This document shows, piece after piece, positions 17,266 to 26,030 of a stretch of 64,000 bases of DNA. The notes below the pieces were generated by a model. That model did no database searches. It saw only the letters and a program-made list of their open reading frames with translations, and was not told the origin of the DNA. The stretch comes from Vibrio sp. 05-20-BW147 (GTDB lineage Bacteria > Pseudomonadota > Gammaproteobacteria > Enterobacterales > Vibrionaceae), in NCBI RefSeq assembly GCF_013369385.1, contig NZ_SZTO01000018.1, forward strand, positions 85,615 through 149,614, read 5' to 3'. Within the stretch, counting starts at the first letter, position 1. Each line of letters opens with the position of its first letter. A program made the position numbers and the translations under genes.

Positions 17266-17860
17266 CGTCTTGCTCTTCTTCACCGGGAGCCAGCAGAATA
17301 ATCTGTCCTGTGTCTTTGGCTCGTACTCGCCAACCATTTTCGGTCGCGTCCTGATCGTCGGGATAAAAAGACAATGAAAACGGCGTCAATTCTCCGCTGG
17401 ATAAAATGAAAATCTGCGGCGGTCGCTGTTTTTTCTCTTTTTCTTCTTCGGCAAACATCTCTTCATCAAACAGAGAGCCCGGCTCGAACAGGCGATCGTC
17501 TTGCTGCCATGCCCCTCCCCCTAAGGTCAATTGCATCGCGACCTCATCTTCAAGCTCGGTGGTGGCGGGGATTTTATTCAACTCCAACGTCTGCCAGCCA
17601 TCGGCTTCCAATTTGAGTAATGTGTAGCGTGATTTTTCTTCCTCGATCCGAACACCAAAATCTTTACCACTGAGCACCGCCTCTTCGTTGAGGAGCTGTA
17701 ATCGTTGGTAAAAACTCTGCGCGTATTTCTTGCCCCGCTCGTCACTGCGAGTGGGAAGGGTGGCGATAACCGCCACCGCAGTCAGAGACAACAACACCAG
17801 CACCAACAGAATTTCGATCAGTGTAAAACCCGCTAAGCGAGATGAAAAACGTGGTTTCAA
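17258..17860 (-). CDS. gspH: Type II secretion minor pseudopilin H
   Basis: 200 residues with prepilin motif AGFTLIEILLVLVLLS. The rest is a GspH globular domain (FYQRLQLLNEEAVLSGKDFG near 60-80) and an acidic C-terminus. I chose the TTG at 17860: GAGG stands seven bases before it and it gives a normal short leader (LKPRFSSRLAG). Longer ATG-started versions would run into gspG. Confidence 0.88.
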   Translation of the reverse strand: MKPRFSSRLAGFTLIEILLVLVLLSLTAVAVIATLPTRSDERGKKYAQSFYQRLQLLNEEAVLSGKDFGVRIEEEKSRYTLLKLEADGWQTLELNKIPATTELEDEVAMQLTLGGGAWQQDDRLFEPGSLFDEEMFAEEEKEKKQRPPQIFILSSGELTPFSLSFYPDDQDATENGWRVRAKDTGQIILLAPGEEEQDDG

Positions 17861-17888
17861 GTGGTTGCCTCTTCGACTCGACGTCCCA

Positions 17889-18332
17889 TTATTGGAAGTC
17901 TTGCATGTTCCAGTTGCCAATATCTGCCGCTGCGCCTTCACCGCCTTCTTGACCATCTGCACCTAAGGTGAAGATATCAATCGTGCCTTTGTCGCCAGGG
18001 CTCATGTATTGGTATTCGTTACCCCAAGGGTCTTTTGGCAGACGCTTGATGTAACCGCCATTACGGTAGTTGCGTGGCTCTGGGCTGCTTGGCTTGGTCA
18101 CCAACGCTTCCAAACCTTGATCGGTGGTTGGATACACGCTGTTGTCTAACTTGTACATGTCCAGCGCATTTTCCAACGCGACGATGTCGGTAATGGCTTT
18201 TTGCTGGTCAGCCTTTTCTTTGTTACCTAGCAGGTTAGGGACAACGAAACTGGCCAGAATGCCCAGAATCACCACCACAACCATGACTTCAAGCAGGGTG
18301 AAACCCGCCTGTTTTTTTGCTTTATTTTGCAT
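17889..18332 (-). CDS. gspG: Type II secretion major pseudopilin G
   Basis: 147 residues. It is the main subunit of the pseudopilus that pushes substrates through the secretin. Leader MQNKAKKQAG, then FTLLEVMVVVVILGILASF. The C-terminus has the calcium-loop region with Asp residues (DPWGNEYQYMSPGDKG and DIFTLGADGQ). GGAG precedes the ATG at 18332; the upstream open frame to 18371 is not homologous. Confidence 0.95.
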   Translation of the reverse strand: MQNKAKKQAGFTLLEVMVVVVILGILASFVVPNLLGNKEKADQQKAITDIVALENALDMYKLDNSVYPTTDQGLEALVTKPSSPEPRNYRNGGYIKRLPKDPWGNEYQYMSPGDKGTIDIFTLGADGQEGGEGAAADIGNWNMQDFQ

Positions 18333-18385
18333 TGTTTTCTCCAGAATAATGAGGCCGAATGACCAAGCCACTCAGCACCCCAAAA

Positions 18386-19603
18386 TCAGCCACTCATTAA
18401 ATTATTCATTTCCAGCATCGGCATCAGTGTCGCCATCACAATGAACAACACCAATCCCGCCATTAGCGCAATCAACGCTGGGGTAAAAATACCCAACGCG
18501 ATATTGACCGTCGATTCAAAACTTTGGTCTTGGTTGTCCGCGGCACGCGTCAGCATGCTTTCCAACTCACCACTTTGTTCTCCACTGGCAATCATGTGCA
18601 ACATCATTGGTGGAAAAAGGCGAGTTTGATCCAAAGCTTTACGCAGACTGGCCCCTTCACGCACGCTGTCTGCCGCCAATAAGACCTGTTGTTTGACAAA
18701 TTGGTTCGACATCACATCGACCGCCACGCGCATTCCTTCCAAAATAGGAATCGCACTGGAGGTACAAATGGATAAGGTGCGAGCAAATCGAGCGGTATTC
18801 AACCCTTTCGAGATTTTGCCCAGTAGCGGCAGGCTCAGGATGCGGCGATCCCACGCCATGCGAACATTCGGCTTTTTTAAGGCCGTTTTGAGTAGGTAAA
18901 TGGCAAACACGATGCTTCCCAACAGCAATAATCCCCACTCTTGAACAAACTCACTCGCCGCCAACAAAAACTGCGTCGACTGTGGCAATTCTTGACCCAT
19001 TTGAATAATCGGCTCAACGATTTTGGGTACCACTGTGGCGAGCAAAAACGCCACAATCGTGACAGCAAACACCACCAATACCACAGGGTAAATCATCGCT
19101 TGCAGTAACTTAGAACGCATCTTCTGGCGATTTTCACAGTAATCGGCCAAGCGCTCTAACACTGCATCCAAATGACCCGATTTTTCACCCGCAGCCACCA
19201 TTGAACGATACAGTTCATCAAAAATATGCGGGTAGTCTGACAGGCTGTCTGCCAAGGTGTAACCTTCGGTGACTTTGGCCCGCACCGCTGCCAACATACC
19301 TCGAATACGAGGCTTCTCTGCTTGATCCGATACCGCTTTGAGACACTCTTCCAGCGGCATACCCGATTGCACTAGGGTCGAGATCTGACGAGTAATCAAC
19401 GACAGTTCGGGAGTGGAAATGCCCCGCTTAAAGCCACCTGACGATTTGCTTTTGGCCAACTTGGCTTTGGTTTCCATCACCTCGATGGGCACCATGCCTT
19501 GCTCTTTCAAGCGTTGGCGTACTTGGCGGGCATTGTCGCCTTCCAATGTGCCTTTTTTGGTGCGCCCTTTCGCGTCGAGCGCTTTGTATTCAAACGCCGC
19601 CAT
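18386..19603 (-). CDS. gspF: Type II secretion inner-membrane platform protein F
   Basis: 405 residues. It has two repeated T2SSF helical domains (about 70-195 and 275-395) and three membrane segments, near 170-195, 215-240 and 375-400. It is the polytopic core of the platform and contacts GspE and GspL. The start overlaps the gspE stop by one base. Confidence 0.95.
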   Translation of the reverse strand: MAAFEYKALDAKGRTKKGTLEGDNARQVRQRLKEQGMVPIEVMETKAKLAKSKSSGGFKRGISTPELSLITRQISTLVQSGMPLEECLKAVSDQAEKPRIRGMLAAVRAKVTEGYTLADSLSDYPHIFDELYRSMVAAGEKSGHLDAVLERLADYCENRQKMRSKLLQAMIYPVVLVVFAVTIVAFLLATVVPKIVEPIIQMGQELPQSTQFLLAASEFVQEWGLLLLGSIVFAIYLLKTALKKPNVRMAWDRRILSLPLLGKISKGLNTARFARTLSICTSSAIPILEGMRVAVDVMSNQFVKQQVLLAADSVREGASLRKALDQTRLFPPMMLHMIASGEQSGELESMLTRAADNQDQSFESTVNIALGIFTPALIALMAGLVLFIVMATLMPMLEMNNLMSG

Positions 19604-21102
19604 TAAGATTCCTTGGTCACGCGCATCACTTCTTCCAGTGACGTCACGCCTTGCAACACTTTGTCTAAACCGTCGCTGCGAATGCTCGGAGTATGTTCAC
19701 GAATGTATTTGTCCATCGCCTGCTCTCCCGCCTCAGCATGGATCAGCTCTTGGACTTTATCGTCCACCATCAACAGCTCATGGATACCGGTACGGCCACG
19801 ATAACCTTTGTGGTTACATTTTTCACATCCCTTGGCACGATATAAAGTCAGCGCATCTTTCTTCTTCACGCCAAACAGTTTGCGCTGCTCTTTGTCCGCC
19901 TCGTACGGTTCTTTACAGTCTTGGCATAAGGTCCGTACCAGGCGCTGAGCCAACACGCCCAGCAGTGAAGAAGAGATCAAAAAGGGCTCAATACCCATGT
20001 CACGCAGACGGGTAATGGCACCTACGGCGGTGTTGGTGTGCAAGGTTGACATCACCAAGTGACCGGTCAATGACGCTTGTACGGCAATTTGCGCGGTTTC
20101 CAAGTCACGAATTTCCCCGACCATCACCACGTCTGGGTCTTGACGCAAAATGGCTCGCAGACCACGAGCAAAGGTCATGTCGACTTTTGGATTCACTTGG
20201 GTTTGACCGATACCATCGATATCAAATTCGATCGGGTCTTCCACCGTTAAGATGTTGCGCTCGTTGCTGTTTAGCTCTTGTAGGCCAGCGTACAAGGTGG
20301 TGGATTTACCCGAACCGGTTGGACCTGTGACCAAGATAATCCCGTGAGGACGCGAGATAAGATGACGGAAATTGTTATGGTTCACCGGCGTCATGCCCAA
20401 GCTATGCAGGTCAAGACGAGTGGCGTTTTTATCCAGCAAACGCATCACCACACGCTCGCCGTGTGATGAAGGCATGGTCGATACACGCACATCGACCGCA
20501 CGACCACCGATACGCAGTGAAATACGGCCATCTTGTGGCACCCGTTTTTCTGCAATATCCAGTTTGGCCATGACTTTAACACGTGACACCAACAGCGGCG
20601 CCAGTTTGCGGCTCGGAGACAACACATCGCGCAAAACGCCATCGACGCGGAAACGAATCGACAGAATTTTCTCGAACGTTTCGATATGAATATCAGACGC
20701 ACCTTCTTTGATCGCTTCGCCCAACATGGCGTTGATCAATTTGATGATCGGTGCATCGTCTTCTGTTTCGAGCAAGTCTTCATCTTGCGGCAACTCTTCG
20801 GCCAAAGAGAAGAAGTCATCATCCGAGCCAATGTCTTCCATCAACTGGCGCGCTTCTGACGAGTCACGTTGGTACGCTTCGGTCAGTTTTTTTTCAAACG
20901 CTTCAGCGGCAATCGCTCGCGGCACAAAAGTTTGCTTTAGCACGCGGCGTACTTCCAGCAACGCGTGGGCATTCAAAGGCTCTACGTAATAAAGCACTGG
21001 CGGCCTTTCTGGATGCTCAATCTCCAGCACCATTTTAAAACGGTTAGCAAAACTAAACGGTAAACGGCGATACGCTAGCGCCGTATCCAGCATATCTACC
21101 AT
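19603..21102 (-). CDS. gspE: Type II secretion assembly ATPase E
   Basis: 499 residues. The hexameric ATPase drives pseudopilus growth. It contains the GspL-binding N-terminal domain (1-90), Walker A GPTGSGKSTT near 260-269, an Asp box and His box (TLHTNTAVGAITRLRDMG), Walker B VVMVGEIRDLETA, and the tetracysteine zinc motif CQDC then CEKC near 393-430. Every catalytic element is present. One-base overlaps join it to gspD and gspF. Confidence 0.97.
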   Translation of the reverse strand: MVDMLDTALAYRRLPFSFANRFKMVLEIEHPERPPVLYYVEPLNAHALLEVRRVLKQTFVPRAIAAEAFEKKLTEAYQRDSSEARQLMEDIGSDDDFFSLAEELPQDEDLLETEDDAPIIKLINAMLGEAIKEGASDIHIETFEKILSIRFRVDGVLRDVLSPSRKLAPLLVSRVKVMAKLDIAEKRVPQDGRISLRIGGRAVDVRVSTMPSSHGERVVMRLLDKNATRLDLHSLGMTPVNHNNFRHLISRPHGIILVTGPTGSGKSTTLYAGLQELNSNERNILTVEDPIEFDIDGIGQTQVNPKVDMTFARGLRAILRQDPDVVMVGEIRDLETAQIAVQASLTGHLVMSTLHTNTAVGAITRLRDMGIEPFLISSSLLGVLAQRLVRTLCQDCKEPYEADKEQRKLFGVKKKDALTLYRAKGCEKCNHKGYRGRTGIHELLMVDDKVQELIHAEAGEQAMDKYIREHTPSIRSDGLDKVLQGVTSLEEVMRVTKES

Positions 21103-23120
21103 TACTGCTGTTCCATTTGATCAATAAACGCTTGAATTTCTGTAGGATGACGTCTGTCTTCGCCAAATTTTGGCAACACAGGAATGTGCTCATCATCCAT
21201 GAGTTTTAACCCTTGCTCTGCTTTGTAGAGCTGCTCAGCACGGATGTAGTTGTACTTGCGCTGAGTGATGCCGTCGGCTGTCATGCCATCACGAATGATG
21301 GTTGGTTTGATGAACACCATCAGGTTTTTCTTTTCAACTTGCGTATTGGTTGATTTAAACAAATGCCCCAAAATCGGGATATCACCCAGTAGCGGCACTT
21401 TTGATTCGCTCTCTAACGCGCGTTCATCAATCAAGCCACCGAGCACCAACATTTGACCATCTTGCACAATCACCGAGGTATTGAGCTGTCGCTTGGCAAA
21501 ACGCACATCCACCGCACCGTTCGCACCCAAGACGTTAGACACTTCTTGTTCAATATTCAGCTGAACCGAATCACCTTCGTTGATTTGCGGCACCACTTTA
21601 AGCTTGATGCCCACTTCTTTACGGTCAACGGTTTGGAATGGGTTGTCGTTGTTGGATCCCGCGGTCGCGCCAGTGATGACCGGCACTTCTTCACCAACAA
21701 TGAAAGACGCTTCACCATTGTCCATCACGGTGATGCTTGGCGAAGAAAGAATATTAGAGTTGGAATCACTTGAGACCGCACTGATCAACGCCGTCCAGTC
21801 CCCCATCACTAAGCTCAATGCGGCACCATTCACGCCAGAAAGCGCAGCAGCAAGGGTGGAATAGTCTCCTGATTCCGTTACCTGATAAGGAACGCGATTG
21901 CCATTGCCGTCATTATAATATTCGGTTTTAGTTTGATCTTTTGCTTCTTCAAGACCCACCATCACACCGCCAATGGGCGCACCGGTATTACCATATTGAA
22001 TCACCGCACCCGTTTCCAATGAGCCCCACTGAACGCCAAGATTGATACCATCACCCTCTGCCATTTCGACAATCAAGGCTTCAATCAGAACTTGCGCACG
22101 ACGGATGTCTAATTGGTTGATCACCTCTTGCAACGCAACCATGATATCGGGTGGCGCAGTCAGCACCAGTGAGTTAGTCCCTTTATGCGCCGCAATCACC
22201 ACATCATTACGCTGTGCAGAACCGCCTTTTTGCCCAGAGTTTTTCTCCGCTTGTAAGTTGTCTGAGACCCCTTTCAATACGTCGACTAAATCTTCCGCTT
22301 TGGCATACTTGAGATAAACAACACGGTTGTTGCCTTTGCTCGCCATTTCCACATCGAGTTGGCGAATCAGACGCTTCAAGCGATCACGCACTTTGGGATC
22401 GCCCGAAATCAAAATGGAGTTGGTGCGCTCATCGGCCACCAATTTGGGCTGCAAGAACTCGGGGGTGTTTTTGGCGTCCGTAGTACGGCTCAAAGCGTCG
22501 ACAATACGCACCATTTCTGCCGCTGACGCACTCGCGAGCTCAATCACTTCAATTTCGGTGTCACCCGCCTGGTCAACGCGTTTGATGATTTCGGCTAAGC
22601 GGTTGACCACCGCAGCACGGCCTGTGATCAAAATGATATTGGCCGGGTCATAATGCACCACGTTGCCCGCCCCTGCGTTATCAATCAGTTGGCGTAGCAA
22701 AGGAGAAAGCTCACGTACCGATACATTACGCACCGCGACCACGCGTGTAATGACATTGTCGCCCTTCACGGTGTCATCACTGACGACAGGAATGGCCGAG
22801 GTTTTGGAATCTTTGGATTTGACGACTTTCAGTACGCCATTTTCCATTTCAACCACCGCGTAACCATACACTTCAAGCACATTGAGGAAAAAACTGTAGT
22901 ACTGTTCTTCGTTTAATACATCGTAACTACGCACATCGATTTTGCCACGAACCGACGGGTCAACAATGATGGTCTTTTCCAAGTTGCGGCCAACAATGTT
23001 AATGAATTCCTGAATGTCAGTGCCTTTGAAACTCGCACTAAAATCGTTTGCCAGCACGCCACTTGAACAGGCTAAAGTTCCCGCTAGTAGCCAAGCACTT
23101 TTGCTAAACCAATATTTCAC
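21102..23120 (-). CDS. gspD: Type II secretion outer-membrane secretin D
   Basis: 672 residues. Signal peptide 1-24 (SAWLLAGTLACSSGVLA), N0 to N3 periplasmic domains over about 25-340, the secretin gate domain with GEEVPVITGA near 480, and an S-domain at the C-terminus that binds a pilotin. It forms the 15-fold outer-membrane channel through which folded exoproteins leave. It lies between gspC and gspE. Confidence 0.97.
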   Translation of the reverse strand: MKYWFSKSAWLLAGTLACSSGVLANDFSASFKGTDIQEFINIVGRNLEKTIIVDPSVRGKIDVRSYDVLNEEQYYSFFLNVLEVYGYAVVEMENGVLKVVKSKDSKTSAIPVVSDDTVKGDNVITRVVAVRNVSVRELSPLLRQLIDNAGAGNVVHYDPANIILITGRAAVVNRLAEIIKRVDQAGDTEIEVIELASASAAEMVRIVDALSRTTDAKNTPEFLQPKLVADERTNSILISGDPKVRDRLKRLIRQLDVEMASKGNNRVVYLKYAKAEDLVDVLKGVSDNLQAEKNSGQKGGSAQRNDVVIAAHKGTNSLVLTAPPDIMVALQEVINQLDIRRAQVLIEALIVEMAEGDGINLGVQWGSLETGAVIQYGNTGAPIGGVMVGLEEAKDQTKTEYYNDGNGNRVPYQVTESGDYSTLAAALSGVNGAALSLVMGDWTALISAVSSDSNSNILSSPSITVMDNGEASFIVGEEVPVITGATAGSNNDNPFQTVDRKEVGIKLKVVPQINEGDSVQLNIEQEVSNVLGANGAVDVRFAKRQLNTSVIVQDGQMLVLGGLIDERALESESKVPLLGDIPILGHLFKSTNTQVEKKNLMVFIKPTIIRDGMTADGITQRKYNYIRAEQLYKAEQGLKLMDDEHIPVLPKFGEDRRHPTEIQAFIDQMEQQ

Positions 23121-23156
23121 GTCTATCTCCCTGAACTTACGCTGTTAGCCTAAGTG

Positions 23157-24086
23157 TTAAAACTGGATGTAAATATCATGCTGCTGTCCATCTCGCTCCA
23201 CTGTGAGATTGAGCTCGGTGAGCTCAGAGACAGCATTAAAAATTTTGCCCATTGCCGCTGGGTCAGTAAGATCATTGCCATTCAACTGCACAGCGATGTC
23301 ACCATCTTGTAAGCCAACGGCTTCAAACAGTTGCGGACTTTTACCCGGGCTCACGCGATAACCCACCACCTTGTCTTCTTGCTTCACTTGAGACAAGCGC
23401 ACGTATTGGAAGATTTTCTGTGGATCGGCCGTGATTTCTTCACGAATCTGCGCCAACTGTTCGTCCGTATCGGGTGGGTTATTTTTGGTAATGGTCGATG
23501 AAGGGATAACTTGTGAACCTGACTGGGAGAGTTTTTTGTATTCCACCCCTTCAAGCATCAAGGTTTCATCTCGACCTTCATTGTCAATGATGACGCGATC
23601 AACCAGCACCGCTTTCAGTTTGGCACGAGTGCCTTCAATCTCTTCGCCAACGCCATAAGTGGCTTGTTGACCACGATTGGCGATGACCGCCAAACTGGTT
23701 TGCGGGTTGCTGCTCGCCACCGCACCCACTAACACCAGATTTAAACGAGTTTTTGGTGCATCTTGTACGACGGGCTGACTAACCACAGGTTTGGGTTTAC
23801 TTTCGTTGTAAACCCCAAATAAGTTGATGGCTTGAAGATCGTTGAGGTTGAGTTGTTCACCTTGTTGATGTTGTACTGCCCGTTTTGACGTAGGTTGCCA
23901 AGCAACGATCTGACTATTGCTTTCTTGTGTTAGCCAAACGACCTGCCCAAGCGTCCAACCACTCAAAGCAACCAACATGCCTGTAACAACCATGCTAACT
24001 CGCTGTTGAATCACGCCTTGGTTAGCCACAAACTTTGCTAGCCACGCACCGTCAACGAATCTAGCATTCAGCTCTGATGGTTTCAC
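23157..24086 (-). CDS. gspC: Type II secretion protein C
   Basis: 309 residues and the first gene of the operon. One membrane helix lies near 31-52, then the homology region (LNDLQAINLFGVYN near 103) that binds the N0 domain of the secretin, and a C-terminal PDZ domain (about 225-309, DGDIAVQLNGNDLTD). It links the inner-membrane platform to the secretin and helps choose substrates. Confidence 0.95.
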   Translation of the reverse strand: MKPSELNARFVDGAWLAKFVANQGVIQQRVSMVVTGMLVALSGWTLGQVVWLTQESNSQIVAWQPTSKRAVQHQQGEQLNLNDLQAINLFGVYNESKPKPVVSQPVVQDAPKTRLNLVLVGAVASSNPQTSLAVIANRGQQATYGVGEEIEGTRAKLKAVLVDRVIIDNEGRDETLMLEGVEYKKLSQSGSQVIPSSTITKNNPPDTDEQLAQIREEITADPQKIFQYVRLSQVKQEDKVVGYRVSPGKSPQLFEAVGLQDGDIAVQLNGNDLTDPAAMGKIFNAVSELTELNLTVERDGQQHDIYIQF

Positions 24087-24323
24087 TCAATTCGTCCCTT
24101 TTGCCATTGAAGATTTCGCTTTTTAATCATTGAGCTCATAATTTGTTTTTCAACGCTACTGCTCTCAAAGCTATCCATTTTTTCATGTATTTTGAGAAAA
24201 CTCGTCAAATAAACAGCAGGTTATGCTGATTAACATGGTCAATTTTCCTATCAATACATCGACCCCAAACTATATCACAGCTTGTTTGTTCGATGCTTCT
24301 CCAATGACGATTTTGCCAACTGT

Positions 24324-24352
24324 CTTGAAAAATTTGCGCCAAGTCACCATTG
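24324..24352 (+). promoter_or_regulatory. Likely sigma-32 heat-shock promoter of hslR-hslO
   Basis: CTTGAAA at 24324-24330 is an exact sigma-32 -35 element. After 14 bases comes CACCATTG, close to the -10 consensus CCCCATNT. It stands 53 bases upstream of hslR, whose product and downstream partner Hsp33 are heat-shock proteins. The rest of the 318-base gap from 24087 to 24404, which must also hold the gspC promoter, shows no convincing sigma-70 element to me. Confidence 0.6.
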
Positions 24353-24404
24353 TACAGAGCAAGATTCAATCAGTCACAGCAGTGTTTAGAGAGCAATACT
24401 AACG

Positions 24405-24791
24405 ATGAGTTCCCCAGTTGAAGCCGTGAGGCTGGATAAATGGCTTTGGGCAGCGCGATTTTATAAGACGCGCTCAATCGCTCGCGATATGGTCGATGGT
24501 GGTAAAGTCCACTATAATGGTCAACGCGCCAAGCCAAGTAAGATTGTTGAAGTGGGTGCGGTATTGAAACTACGCCAAGGTAATGAAGAAAAAACCGTGG
24601 TGATAGAAAAGCTCTCCACTCAGCGTCGTGGCGCACCAGAAGCGCAAGCTCTTTATAGTGAAACACAAGAGAGCCAAACCAAGCGCGAAGCACAAGCGAT
24701 GCAACGTAAGTTAAACGCGCATAACCCAAGTCCAGACCGCCGCCCAGACAAAAAGCAGCGCCGCGACATTATCAAATTTAAACACCAGTAA
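24405..24791 (+). CDS. hslR: Ribosome-associated heat shock protein Hsp15
   Basis: 128 residues with an S4 RNA-binding domain at the N-terminus (VRLDKWLWAARFYKTRSIA near 7-25) and a basic tail. Hsp15 binds free 50S subunits still carrying a nascent chain and helps recycle them after heat stress. It is followed 30 bases later by hslO. Confidence 0.93.
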   Translation: MSSPVEAVRLDKWLWAARFYKTRSIARDMVDGGKVHYNGQRAKPSKIVEVGAVLKLRQGNEEKTVVIEKLSTQRRGAPEAQALYSETQESQTKREAQAMQRKLNAHNPSPDRRPDKKQRRDIIKFKHQ

Positions 24792-24821
24792 AAGCCGGAA
24801 AAACCGACGAGGAATCGCTAA

Positions 24822-25697
24822 ATGGCAAGCAATATTTTGAATCGCTACTTATTTGAAGATCTTTCAGTACGTGGTGAGTTGGTACAACTGGATGAAGCGT
24901 ATCAGCGAATTATTTCTAGCAAGGAGTATCCGGCAGCACTGCAAAAACTGCTTGGTGAGCTATTGGTTTCTACCACTCTTCTGACTGCAACTTTAAAGTT
25001 TGAAGGCTCAATCACGATTCAGCTACAAGGCGACGGCCCTGTCTCACTGGCCGTGATCAATGGTGACAACGAACAGAAAATTCGTGGCGTGGCTCGCTGG
25101 GAAGGCGAGATTGCCGACGACGCGACTCTACACGAGATGATGGGCAAAGGTTATATGGTCATCACCATTGAGCCGAAAAAAGGCGAGCGCTACCAAGGTA
25201 TTGTTGGCCTAGAAGGCGATAACCTAGAACAAGTGCTTGAAGGTTACTTTGAACGTTCAGAGCAGCTAAAAACGCGCCTATGGATCCGTACAGGCGAGCT
25301 CGAAGGCAAAGCACACGCCGCGGGTATGCTGATTCAAGTGGTGCCTGACGGCACTGGCTCTGAAAATGATTTTGAGCATTTGGAGCAGTTGACCAACACG
25401 GTGAAAAACGAAGAGCTGTTCACGCTACCAGCAAACGAGCTGCTTTACCGCCTCTACAATCAAGAGCAAGTGCGCCTGTTTGAACCGCAAAATGTCGAGT
25501 TCCATTGTGGTTGTTCACGTGAGCGCAGTGGCGCGGCGATCGTGACTGTCGACAAAAATGAAATTTATGACATTTTAGCCTCTGATGGATCCGTTTCTTT
25601 ACATTGTGATTACTGCGGCACGACTTATTCGTTTGATGAATCTGACATCAGTAAGCTTTACGAAGACGCCACTTCTGAACCAAAAACGCTGCATTAA
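24822..25697 (+). CDS. hslO: Redox-regulated chaperone Hsp33
   Basis: 291 residues. This holdase is switched on by oxidation. Its C-terminal zinc switch is intact: CGC near residue 229 and CDYC near 263, separated as in the family. The substrate-binding core covers about 1-180. It is the second gene behind the sigma-32-like promoter and is followed by a strong terminator. Confidence 0.96.
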   Translation: MASNILNRYLFEDLSVRGELVQLDEAYQRIISSKEYPAALQKLLGELLVSTTLLTATLKFEGSITIQLQGDGPVSLAVINGDNEQKIRGVARWEGEIADDATLHEMMGKGYMVITIEPKKGERYQGIVGLEGDNLEQVLEGYFERSEQLKTRLWIRTGELEGKAHAAGMLIQVVPDGTGSENDFEHLEQLTNTVKNEELFTLPANELLYRLYNQEQVRLFEPQNVEFHCGCSRERSGAAIVTVDKNEIYDILASDGSVSLHCDYCGTTYSFDESDISKLYEDATSEPKTLH

Positions 25698-25733
25698 TTT
25701 GCCCGCTTTACCAAGCACGTAATTTACCCATCA

Positions 25734-25760
25734 AAAGGCCAGCTCATGCTGGCCTTTTTG
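25734..25760 (+). terminator. Terminator after hslO
   Basis: AAAGGCCAGC, TCAT, GCTGGCCTTTTTG follows the hslO stop. Of the 333 bases between hslO and pckA, this is the only clear element. A possible sigma-70 promoter for pckA is TTGTTA at 25959 and TATTAA at 25981, with a 16-base spacer. Confidence 0.92.
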
Positions 25761-26030
25761 TGATCTAAGCATGATAAAACATAGGTTTACTTGTAATTTA
25801 ATAACCCATTAATTTTTGCCAATTAATAATCCTTTTAAGCTGGCGCAAAGGTTTGCGCACACGATAAACTATCTCGGCCAATATGTGACGGGACACCTAA
25901 AACCACGGGAATCTTAAGGTTATTTTTTGAACTATATCCCTGTTTTCTACCCCACCCGTTGTTAGCATGGTGAGCAGAAATATTAATAAATTCTTACAAA
26001 ATCCCTACAAAAATCCTAAAAGGAGCACCT

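Noticed and set aside
19413..20015. Rightward 200-codon frame across gspF and gspE
   Set aside because: Both gsp genes are intact with all motifs. The antisense frame is low in recognisable structure and has no ribosome site.
12770..24086. Possible missing or broken gene in the type II secretion cluster
   Set aside because: All of gspC to gspN are intact. The prepilin peptidase (gspO/pilD) is encoded elsewhere in vibrios, so its absence is normal.
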